From assembly GCA_027035825.1 (NCBI GenBank), contig JALVTX010000004.1, forward strand, positions 1-14,174: 14,174 nt of DNA, written 5' to 3'. The notes beneath the pieces were generated by a model that saw only the letters and a list, made by a program, of their open reading frames with translations, had not been told where the DNA came from and ran no database searches. Positions 8,678 to 14,174 of the stretch are shown here, piece by piece (positions within the stretch are counted from its first letter, which is position 1; every line of letters begins with the position of its first letter). The translations under genes were made by a program, and so were the position numbers. Source of the stretch: Mariprofundaceae bacterium (GTDB lineage Bacteria; Pseudomonadota; Zetaproteobacteria; Mariprofundales; Mariprofundaceae).

Positions 8678-9259
8678 TCAGCCGATGCGAATCGTGGTGT
8701 CGCTGGTGTAGCGATAGGGCGGAATGAACAGGTTGTACGGCGCCGGCACGCCCTTGAACACGCGCCCCGACAAATCGTAGTTCGAACCGTGACAGGCGCA
8801 GTGCCAGCCGCCGGGCCAGCGCTTCGGCAGATCCCCGCCACCGCCAGCGTGCGGCTCGAACACCGGGATGCAGCCCAGGTGCGTGCAGACGCCGCTGACC
8901 ACGAGGTATTCCGGCTTGATGGCGCGGGTGATGCGCTGCTCCCTGGTCTTCATCCAGTCGGCCTGCACCTCGGGAATGGCCCTGGAGAGCGGATCGCGCA
9001 GCATGTCGTCGTGCCCGTACAGGCTCTTGAGCATCTCCTCGGTGCGGTGCAGCACGAAGATCGGCTGGCCGCGCCACATGATGGTCTTCATCATGCCCGG
9101 CTCGACTTCGGACACGTCGAACTCGGTGACCCCGGCGGCCACGGTGTCCGCCGCCGGTTCCAGCGCGCGGATGAACGGCACGGCCGTGGCGCAGGCGCCC
9201 GCCGTGCCCATCACGCCCGCCATGGTGTAGAGAAATGTCCTGCGTGGGTTGTCGCTCAC
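8678..9259 (-). CDS. petA: Rieske [2Fe-2S] iron-sulfur subunit of the bc1 complex
   Basis: This 193-aa subunit moves electrons from ubiquinol at the Qo site to cytochrome c1. The N-terminus MSDNPRRTFL carries a twin-arginine motif followed by one hydrophobic anchor (about 11-32), so Tat export is expected. Cluster box I is CTHLGC (ligands Cys125 and His127). Box II is CACHGS (ligands Cys154 and His157), with Cys130-Cys156 as the disulfide. Ser159 and Tyr161, which raise the midpoint potential in known Rieske proteins, are both present. Box II has Ala155 where Pro is near-universal. The start codon is GTG with a strong AGGAGG site 5 nt upstream; no better start exists. First gene of petABC, with the promoter about 50 nt upstream. 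Confidence 0.97.
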   Translation of the reverse strand: MSDNPRRTFLYTMAGVMGTAGACATAVPFIRALEPAADTVAAGVTEFDVSEVEPGMMKTIMWRGQPIFVLHRTEEMLKSLYGHDDMLRDPLSRAIPEVQADWMKTREQRITRAIKPEYLVVSGVCTHLGCIPVFEPHAGGGGDLPKRWPGGWHCACHGSNYDLSGRVFKGVPAPYNLFIPPYRYTSDTTIRIG

Positions 9260-9263
9260 GATG

Positions 9264-9270
9264 CCCTCCT
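9264..9270 (-). promoter_or_regulatory. Ribosome binding site fixing the petA GTG start
   Basis: The minus strand reads AGGAGGG followed by CATC and then GTG. This near-perfect Shine-Dalgarno site decides for the GTG start at 9259. Confidence 0.85.
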
Positions 9271-9307
9271 CGCAACGGATGAAACGGGTTCGCCCTTCAT
9301 GCGAACC

Positions 9308-9335
9308 ATTATATCATTATATATGATACAGTCAA
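9308..9335 (-). promoter_or_regulatory. Strong extended -10 sigma70 promoter of petABC
   Basis: On the minus strand TTGACT (9335-9330) and a perfect TATAAT (9313-9308) are 16 nt apart, with a TG one base upstream of the -10 (TGATATAAT, an extended -10). The predicted transcript starts near 9301, about 40 nt before petA. The site is an AT-rich island in a GC-rich genome. Confidence 0.8.
9312..9328. promoter_or_regulatory. Palindrome inside the petABC promoter, possible operator
   Basis: TATCAT and ATGATA form perfect 6-bp arms separated by 5 nt. The palindrome fills the spacer and touches the -10, so a bound regulator would block or modulate RNA polymerase. It does not match the FNR/DNR consensus (TTGAT-N4-ATCAA). 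Part of the symmetry could arise by chance from the AT-rich composition. Confidence 0.4.
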
Positions 9336-9435
9336 TGCATATTTGACAGGTTCCGATTGCATGACGTGAATGCATGTCCCGCCAATACATGTTTCGGATT
9401 TGCCTCCCATCCACAAGGCTCTTACCATCCTGTGC

Positions 9436-10584
9436 ATGGATTCTAGCACATCCCGACTGACGGCGCCTGCCTCGCCTCCGCGCCTGAACGCCGCCGCCTG
9501 CCTCAATGCCCGGATGCCGGAAACCGCGCCATGCAGCCGCTGCGCGGATGCCTGCCCGGCCGGGGCGCTCGCCATCCATGACGGCCCGCCCGCGCTGGAT
9601 GCCGAGGTCTGCACTGGCTGCACGGGTTGCGTCACGGTCTGCCCCACGGACGCTCTCGCGCATCCGCGCGTCCGCCCCGCGGCGTGGCTGGCCGGGGCGC
9701 GCCAGCGCTTGGCCGAGGGAAGCAAGCGCATCCACGCGGCCTGCGACGCGGCCGGAAGCGCGAGGGCAGACATCCGCGTGCCTTGCCATGCGGCGTGGGA
9801 TGTCACGCTGCTGGCGGGACTGGCCGCCGAAGGCGTCCGCGAACTGGTGCTGGACGGCATCCACGCCTGCCAGGGCTGCCCGCTGCGCCACGGCCAGGCC
9901 ATGATGGAACAGACGCGCCGCGAATGGGATGCGCTGTCACAGGCGCTGGGCGTCAAGATGGCCCTGGAGGATGGAAAGGATGCGGATGGCGAGACCGGGG
10001 ATGGCACGAACGCGCCAGCAAACCCCGCGCCCGCCGATACGGCCCAAGCGGCGCGCGCGCCCAAAGAGCCCGCGCGCCGCGCCTTCTTTCGCAATCTGTT
10101 GCCGTCGCTGGCCCAGGGCGCGGCCGTCGCCGCGGCCCAGATCGGCCAGAGCGCCCGCGAGGCGCTGCGCGAGGATGCCGGGAACGAAACCACGGGCGAG
10201 GACGATCTGCCATGGCGCATGCAACTGTTCCTGCACGCGCTGCCGCACCTGAACCCGAACTTCACGCCCGTGCCGGTGATGGATGGCTTCCCGTTCGGCG
10301 CCATCCAGGCCACCGCCGCCTGCACCGCCTGCGGCGACTGCGTGCCCGCCTGCCCGACCGGGGCGCTCAGCGTCCGCCCGTTCGGCAACAACGCCATCCT
10401 CGAACTGGCGGCGGACGCCTGCACGGGCTGCGGCCTCTGCATCCAGGCCTGCCCGGAACAGGCGCTGGAGCGGCTTCCGGCCGTGTCGCTGCCAGCGCTG
10501 TTGACGGAGCGCCCGCGGCCGCTGATCATGGTGGCCGCCGGCCAGAGGGGCCGGCAGCCAACGAGCCAATCCGGGGGAAGATGA
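9436..10584 (+). CDS. Multi-cluster ferredoxin-like 4Fe-4S protein (382 aa) with a Cys-containing central domain
   Basis: I do not know an established name. There are four ferredoxin-type motifs in two pairs. N-terminal: Cys22 and then CSRCADACP (Cys33, 36, 40), followed by CTGCTGCVTVCP (59, 62, 65, 69). C-terminal: CTACGDCVPACP (296, 299, 302, 306) and CTGCGLCIQACP (329, 332, 335, 339). Between them is a domain with VPCHAAWD, a LVLDGIHACQGCPLRHG segment (Cys-x2-Cys-Pro) and then an acidic, Pro/Ala-rich linker. RRAFFRNLL follows at about 214-222. No N-terminal export signal is evident, so it is probably cytoplasmic or bound to the membrane. It is likely an electron-transfer protein resembling NapF-type polyferredoxins. 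The start is uncertain: ATG 9436 lacks a clear ribosome site and ATG 9370 would add 22 residues. It is divergent from petABC, and the next gene starts 1 nt after its stop. Confidence 0.8.
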   Translation: MDSSTSRLTAPASPPRLNAAACLNARMPETAPCSRCADACPAGALAIHDGPPALDAEVCTGCTGCVTVCPTDALAHPRVRPAAWLAGARQRLAEGSKRIHAACDAAGSARADIRVPCHAAWDVTLLAGLAAEGVRELVLDGIHACQGCPLRHGQAMMEQTRREWDALSQALGVKMALEDGKDADGETGDGTNAPANPAPADTAQAARAPKEPARRAFFRNLLPSLAQGAAVAAAQIGQSAREALREDAGNETTGEDDLPWRMQLFLHALPHLNPNFTPVPVMDGFPFGAIQATAACTACGDCVPACPTGALSVRPFGNNAILELAADACTGCGLCIQACPEQALERLPAVSLPALLTERPRPLIMVAAGQRGRQPTSQSGGR

Positions 10585-10585
10585 A

Positions 10586-10975
10586 ATGGCGGAACACGTC
10601 ACCCATGACATCGTCTTCAAGCAGCAAAAAGGCGGCGCGACCAGCCCGGCGAAGATGGAAGTGCTGGCGTTTTCCGAAAAGGAACGCAAGGCGCGCGGTA
10701 TCCAGGCCCTGCTCGGGCTCTGGGCCGTGGCAATCGTCTGCGTTTTCATCCCCGTGGCGCACTTCGTGCTGGTGCCAGGCTTCCTGATTGCCGGCGTCTA
10801 TGTGGCGAGAAAGCGCTGGAACACGCCGGAGGAAGGCATCGCGGCCTCGGGCGCATGCCCGGCCTGCGGCAACGAGATTCGCCTGGATCTGGAAAAGAGC
10901 GCCGAGTTGCCGCAGTGGCATGATTGCCCGCAATGCGGCGAACCGCTGGAACTGCGTGCGGCCGAATCGTCGTGA
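10586..10975 (+). CDS. Small membrane protein with C-terminal zinc-ribbon-like domain (129 aa), unknown function
   Basis: I do not recognise the family. The soluble N-terminus (about 1-37) is polar and Lys-rich. A hydrophobic region at about 38-72 can form two short transmembrane helices (LLGLWAVAIVCVFIPVAHF and VLVPGFLIAGVYVA). The C-terminal part has CPACG and CPQCG knuckles separated by about 22 residues, typical of a zinc ribbon or a rubredoxin-like metal site. Its ATG follows the ferredoxin stop by one base, after a purine-rich GGGGGAAG, so the two are almost certainly co-translated and probably act together. It could be a membrane anchor or partner for the ferredoxin. That role is inference from position. 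Confidence 0.8.
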   Translation: MAEHVTHDIVFKQQKGGATSPAKMEVLAFSEKERKARGIQALLGLWAVAIVCVFIPVAHFVLVPGFLIAGVYVARKRWNTPEEGIAASGACPACGNEIRLDLEKSAELPQWHDCPQCGEPLELRAAESS

Positions 10976-11046
10976 CGCAACAGGTCGCAACGGAAACGAG
11001 GTAGCCTTTCGGGGCGCGTTTCGCCAGACTTGCAGCCATTCAACCC

Positions 11047-11053
11047 AAGGAGG
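11047..11053 (+). promoter_or_regulatory. Ribosome binding site of tatA
   Basis: AAGGAGG lies five nt before the tatA ATG. It is near-perfect and supports a short gene that could otherwise be missed. No clear promoter is visible in the 83 nt between the zinc-ribbon gene and tatA. Confidence 0.8.
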
Positions 11054-11058
11054 CCGCC

Positions 11059-11232
11059 ATGTTTGGCTTGGGATTGCCCGAACTGTTCGTCATTCTGCTG
11101 ATCGTGCTCGTGCTCTTCGGCGCCAAGCGCCTGCCCGAGCTGGGCGAGGGGCTGGGCCGCTTCGTCAAGGGGCTGCGCACCGGCTTGCAGAGCGACGACG
11201 CCGCCAAGAAGAACGGCGAGGAACACACGTAA
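11059..11232 (+). CDS. tatA: TatA, pore-forming subunit of the twin-arginine translocase (57 aa)
   Basis: TatA oligomerises to let folded proteins cross the inner membrane. The protein shows the classic layout: a short N-terminal transmembrane helix (GLPELFVILLIVLVLF), the hinge FGAKRLPELG, and an amphipathic helix (LGRFVKGLRTGLQ). A short acidic/basic tail ends at residue 57. It is shorter than E. coli TatA (89 aa) because the unstructured tail is minimal. The start is fixed by AAGGAGG and the stop is TAA. It is separated from tatB by 30 nt. Confidence 0.93.
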   Translation: MFGLGLPELFVILLIVLVLFGAKRLPELGEGLGRFVKGLRTGLQSDDAAKKNGEEHT

Positions 11233-11262
11233 GCGCCCGCTAAACGCGCGCGGGATTCCGGC

Positions 11263-11541
11263 ATGGAAATCTTCGGCATCGGCTGGATGGAAATGATCGT
11301 CATCGGTCTGGTGGCGCTCATCGTCGTGGGCCCGCAGCGCCTGCCGCAGGCGGCGCAGACCATCGGCCGCCTCGTGGGCTACGCCACCCAGCAATGGCGC
11401 AACATCCAGCAGCAGATTCGCGAGCCGATGGAACAGGAAGTCATCGACATCAAGGGCAAGCTCCACGACGTGGCGCGGGACGTCACCGACCTTGAGCCCA
11501 TCGGAGATGACGCCGCCGGCAAGACCCGCGACAAGCCTTGA
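11263..11541 (+). CDS. tatB: TatB, substrate-receptor subunit of the twin-arginine translocase
   Basis: This 92-aa protein forms the signal-peptide receptor with TatC. The N-terminal helix (MIVIGLVALIVV) is followed by GPQRLPQA, the TatB signature (TatA has FGxKxLPEL). A long amphipathic, Gln/Glu-rich helix spans about 30-75. The acidic residue near the N-terminus (MEIFGIGWMEM) matches the TatB Glu needed for TatC contact. It is shorter than E. coli TatB (171 aa). Its stop overlaps the tatC start. Confidence 0.93.
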   Translation: MEIFGIGWMEMIVIGLVALIVVGPQRLPQAAQTIGRLVGYATQQWRNIQQQIREPMEQEVIDIKGKLHDVARDVTDLEPIGDDAAGKTRDKP

Positions 11542-12269
11542 TCTCCCACCTGCTTGAGCTGCGCAACCGCCTGTTGCGCTACCTGCTCGTCCTCTTTGTC
11601 GCCTTCGCATTGTGCTTCTGGCAGGCCGACGCGCTGTTCGATTTCCTGGCCTCGCCGCTGCGCGCCGCGCTCGGGCCGCATCCGACGATGGTGTTCATCG
11701 CCCCGCACGAGGCCTTCTTCACCTACCTGCGCCTGTCCATGTTCGCGGCCTTCACGCTCACCTTCCCCTGGCTACTGGCCGAGCTTTGGGCCTTCATCGT
11801 GCCCGGCCTGTATGCGCATGAGCGGCGCGTGTTCACGCCGATGCTGCTTCTGGGCGGAGCGCTGTTCTACGCCGGCGCGGCGTTTGCCTATTACGGCGTC
11901 TTTCCGTTCGCCTTCAAGTTCTTCTTCGGCTTCGCGTCCGACCACATCGCGGCCATGCCATCGCTGAAGGAGTCGTTGACCCTGTTCATCCGCATGTTGT
12001 TCGCGTTTGGCGTGGCCTTCGAGATGCCGCTGGGATTGCTGCTCTTGATGCATTTTGGCGCGCTGACGCGGGAAAAGCTGGCCGCCAACCGCGGCTACGT
12101 GGTGCTCATCGTGTTCGTGGCCGCCGCCATCCTGACGCCGCCCGACGTGGTGACGCAGATCATGCTGGCGCTGCCCATGTGGCTGCTGTTCGAACTGACG
12201 CTGCTGTTGCAACGGGCGCTGGAACGCAACCGCCAGCATCAGACCGACGCGAAAGACGCATCGGCTTGA
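11538..12269 (+). CDS. tatC: TatC, multi-spanning core of the twin-arginine translocase
   Basis: This 243-aa, six-helix membrane protein recognises RR signal peptides. Family marks in order: SHLLELRNRLLR at the N-terminus, a first periplasmic loop with FIAPHEAFFTYL, the LWAFIVPGLYAHERR motif (about 88-102), AFAYYGVFPFAFKFF, FGVAFEMPLGLLL with its conserved Glu, and AAILTPPDVVTQ. No ATG or GTG is available. The only workable start is TTG 11538, because an in-frame TGA lies at 11508. The start overlaps the tatB stop as TTGA, so translation is probably coupled. The N-terminus is a few residues shorter than E. coli TatC. It is convergent with actF. Confidence 0.96.
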   Translation: MISHLLELRNRLLRYLLVLFVAFALCFWQADALFDFLASPLRAALGPHPTMVFIAPHEAFFTYLRLSMFAAFTLTFPWLLAELWAFIVPGLYAHERRVFTPMLLLGGALFYAGAAFAYYGVFPFAFKFFFGFASDHIAAMPSLKESLTLFIRMLFAFGVAFEMPLGLLLLMHFGALTREKLAANRGYVVLIVFVAAAILTPPDVVTQIMLALPMWLLFELTLLLQRALERNRQHQTDAKDASA

Positions 12270-12485
12270 CCCCAACGCACTGATCCGAGGCCGATCCTCC
12301 CGCAAGCAGGTCGGTCTTCAGCCCGACGCAAACCGCTTGGTGGGTAACCCGCCCTGAAGGATGCATCAAGGATGAAACCGCATCAGGCCCAACCCCAACC
12401 CGACAACACAAGCGTCCCAATCCCCGGCAGTCGCTCGGCATAACCTGAATCGAACCCGATCCTCGAACCATAGACCGAACAAAAA

Positions 12486-12510
12486 AACCGCCGGCTCGAA
12501 GCCGGCGGTT
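12486..12510 (-). terminator. Intrinsic terminator of the act (Alternative Complex III) operon
   Basis: AACCGCCGGC and GCCGGCGGTT form a 10-bp stem with a 5-nt loop. On the minus strand it is followed by a run of seven T (12487-12481), of which two belong to the stem. It lies 24 nt past the actF stop. From the tatC side the stem has no T-run. The rest of the 12270-12485 spacer shows no gene or clear regulatory element. Confidence 0.9.
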
Positions 12511-12534
12511 CATTCCAATGAGGGATGAAAAGAA

Positions 12535-13611
12535 TCAGGCCGTCGCGCCCTGCGCCGGCGTCTCCTCTTCCTCGCCCTCGTAATACAGGCCGTCCTTCTT
12601 CATCTGGCGATCCCAGAGCAGGCATCCCAGACCAAAGATGGTCAGCGTAATCGCCACGTCCACCCAGGACGAGAAGAAGGGCGTGTGGTCGATGTCGTCC
12701 GCGTGCGGGCTGATGATCCACATGTACCGCTCCACAAAGGTGCCGATCAGGATGCTCGCCGACGGGAACAGCATCAGCGCCGGCGAATGCCGCATGGCCT
12801 TGAAGATGAGCATCAGGAACGGCACGAACGAATTGAGCAGGAAGAAGCCCCAGAACAGGTACCAGTTCGGGCCGTCCATCATCTTGTGATAGCGCTCGAT
12901 CTCTTCCGGCAGGTCGCCATACCACATCACCAGATACTGCGCGAAGAACGCATATGTCCAGATGATGGTCAGCGCCAGCATGATCTGGGCGCAGTAATTG
13001 AACACGTAGTCGTTGATGCGGCGCTTCAGCGAGTCGCGCATGCGCAGCACGAACAGCGACACGATGAAGAAGGCCAAAAAGGCGCGCATCATGCTCTCGA
13101 AGTGATACGGGCCATACAGCGGGCTCCACCAGCGCGGCCACTGCGTCATCTCGAAATCCCAGCTCACGATGGTGCCGTAGATGCAGTAGACGAACGGCAC
13201 CAGCAGCGCCACGTTGCGGAAACGCCGGCGATCGGCCGGGTCGGCGTGCGGGAACTCCTTGCGCTGCAACTTGAAGAAATGCAGGCAGAAGCCCCAGACC
13301 GCCAGATACAGCACGATCTCGCGCACGATGAAGAAGGTGTGATCGTGCCAGCCGTTCAGCGGCTCGCCCATCGTCTCGCCGCCCATCCACGGGAAGGCCT
13401 TCTCGCCGCCAACGAACAGGATCACGAGCAGCAGCGCGAAGCCGAGCGGGAATAGCGCCCGCGCCGAGGCCATCAGGAAGCGCACCTCGTAGCGCCACTT
13501 GCCGTTGACCAGATGCAGCACCGAGCACCAGAAGGCGGCCGCCAGCGGGATGTAGAGCGTGAACAGATAGTTGTCCATCAGGACAGCCCAGTTCGCCTGT
13601 GACAGATTCAT
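12535..13611 (-). CDS. actF: Alternative Complex III subunit ActF (integral membrane quinol-oxidoreductase subunit)
   Basis: This 358-aa polytopic protein has about eight to ten predicted helices, for example around 16-35, 48-68, 93-112, 175-192, 208-228 and 255-280. ActF is the paralogue of the NrfD-like quinone-binding subunit ActC in the quinol:cytochrome c oxidoreductase ACIII. Supporting features: the Trp/His/Glu-rich loops (FPWMGGETMGEPLNGWHDH, VERYMWIISPHADD) and the immediate upstream ActE-type cytochrome, as in the usual act gene order. An acidic tail (EGEEEE) closes the protein. ATG 13611 has GGAG six nt upstream, within the end of actE. A more general NrfD/PsrC-like membrane subunit is the alternative, but the actE neighbour makes ACIII much more likely. 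Confidence 0.88.
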   Translation of the reverse strand: MNLSQANWAVLMDNYLFTLYIPLAAAFWCSVLHLVNGKWRYEVRFLMASARALFPLGFALLLVILFVGGEKAFPWMGGETMGEPLNGWHDHTFFIVREIVLYLAVWGFCLHFFKLQRKEFPHADPADRRRFRNVALLVPFVYCIYGTIVSWDFEMTQWPRWWSPLYGPYHFESMMRAFLAFFIVSLFVLRMRDSLKRRINDYVFNYCAQIMLALTIIWTYAFFAQYLVMWYGDLPEEIERYHKMMDGPNWYLFWGFFLLNSFVPFLMLIFKAMRHSPALMLFPSASILIGTFVERYMWIISPHADDIDHTPFFSSWVDVAITLTIFGLGCLLWDRQMKKDGLYYEGEEEETPAQGATA

Positions 13612-13614
13612 GGC

Positions 13615-14174
13615 TTACTCCCCTCCCTTCTTGCCGGCCTTGGTGAGCACTTCCTTGGCGCGCTCGGCCTTGTTCTTGGCGGTCATTTCCTTTTCCAGCA
13701 CGTTGCGGATGTAGTTCACCACGTCCCAGCGCTCGGTCGGCGACATGTCGTAGCCATAGCGCGGCATGATGTAGCTGCCAAACGTGATGGTGCCCCAGAT
13801 CCAGCCATCGGACAGGTCATGCTTGACGTAATCCGAGGTCAGATCCGCCGGTTGGGCCTCGAAGATCTTGCCCACCGGGCCATCGCCCTTGCCATTCGTT
13901 CCGTGGCACGGGAAGCAGTAGATCCGGAACAGGGCCTGACCATGCAGGATGGACTTCCTGGTCGCCGGCACCGGGTTCTTCAGAGCATCGGCGGCGTCGC
14001 GATCCTGCACCTTCGTCCAGGGGCCGCCCACCGGGACGGAGTCCTTCGGATAGGTGTTGATGGGCGGCTCCTGCGGCTTGATGGACGGCTGGTTCATCAA
14101 GTCGCGCGACCACGGCCACGCCATCGCGGCCGTCGGCAGCGCCAGGATGCAGACAGTCAGAAGGATTCGTTTCA
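13615..14174 (-). CDS. actE: Alternative Complex III subunit ActE (monohaem cytochrome c), lacking only the first base of its start codon
   Basis: The frame reads from the window edge as (N)TG-AAA-CGA, giving (M)KRILLTVCILALPTAAMA, a complete Sec signal peptide. The start codon's first base therefore lies one nucleotide outside the window, and the protein is about 186 aa. Haem c binds at CFPCH in IYCFPCHGTNGKGDGPVG. The axial Met is probably in GSYIMPRYGYDMSPTERW, followed by the WDVVNYIRNVL helix that is standard in class I domains. The C-terminus is Lys/Glu-rich. An internal ATG (14124) would remove the signal peptide and is rejected. It lies 3 nt before actF. ActE is the monohaem cytochrome that follows actD in known act operons; the other subunits would be expected just outside the window. 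Confidence 0.88.
   Translation of the reverse strand, partial: KRILLTVCILALPTAAMAWPWSRDLMNQPSIKPQEPPINTYPKDSVPVGGPWTKVQDRDAADALKNPVPATRKSILHGQALFRIYCFPCHGTNGKGDGPVGKIFEAQPADLTSDYVKHDLSDGWIWGTITFGSYIMPRYGYDMSPTERWDVVNYIRNVLEKEMTAKNKAERAKEVLTKAGKKGGE

Noticed and set aside
7284..8711. 475-codon plus-strand open frame opposite petB and petC
   Set aside because: It is a His/Asp/Gln-rich shadow of the well-supported minus-strand cytochrome genes.
9343..9371. TTGACA as the -35 of a ferredoxin promoter
   Set aside because: At 17-nt spacing the -10 would be GTGAAT, only three of six matches, so it cannot be called with confidence.
9309..10529. 406-codon minus-strand open frame opposite the ferredoxin
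   Set aside because: It is Ser/Ala/Arg-rich and overlaps the petA promoter. The plus strand has regular ferredoxin motifs, so it is the coding one.
12440..12475. tRNA-like GAATCGAACCC stretch
   Set aside because: No matching acceptor stem, D-arm or anticodon arm could be found around it on either strand.

Overview
The window looks like chromosomal core sequence from a GC-rich proteobacterium, most likely a beta- (or gamma-) proteobacterium. The grounds are: an alaC-hom-thrC amino-acid operon; a three-gene petABC cytochrome bc1 operon whose cytochrome b has PVWY at the PEWY position; a complete tatABC set; strong GGAGG ribosome sites; and sigma70-like promoters. No phage, insertion sequence, CRISPR array, rRNA or tRNA gene is visible. 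Gene density is high, and no gene-free stretch exceeds about 265 bases.

Left part (1-4756, minus strand): one transcription unit reads alaC, hom, thrC, a predicted lipoprotein gene, then a partial RpfE/phosphoglycerate-mutase-like gene cut by the window edge. A TTGACC-17-TACACT promoter sits just upstream of alaC. Genes are separated by 1-37 nt or overlap as TGATG. The unit makes threonine from aspartate semialdehyde and also carries an alanine-forming aminotransferase. Divergent from it (4889-6184, plus strand) is a CLC-family anion channel or transporter with unusual pore residues. Tandem hairpins (6186-6268) lie between it and the next minus-strand gene.

Middle part (6281-9259, minus strand): petA (Rieske, GTG start), petB (cytochrome b) and petC (cytochrome c1) encode the bc1 complex. 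They are followed by a small soluble class I cytochrome c with its own promoter, a likely electron acceptor of the complex. A near-consensus extended -10 promoter overlaps a 17-bp palindrome upstream of petA.

Right part: running divergently from petA (9436-12269, plus strand) are a four-motif ferredoxin-like protein, a small membrane protein with a zinc-ribbon tail, and tatA, tatB and tatC. TatC appears to start at a TTG overlapping the tatB stop. Convergent with tatC are actF and actE (minus strand), the end of an Alternative Complex III operon. The actE start codon falls one base beyond the window edge.

How the genes work together: the window holds two different quinol:cytochrome c oxidoreductases (bc1 and part of ACIII), a soluble cytochrome c that either might reduce, and the Tat translocase needed to export folded Fe-S proteins such as the Rieske subunit. 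The multi-cluster ferredoxin and its membrane partner, between petABC and tatABC, are the least understood genes here and the best candidates for something new.
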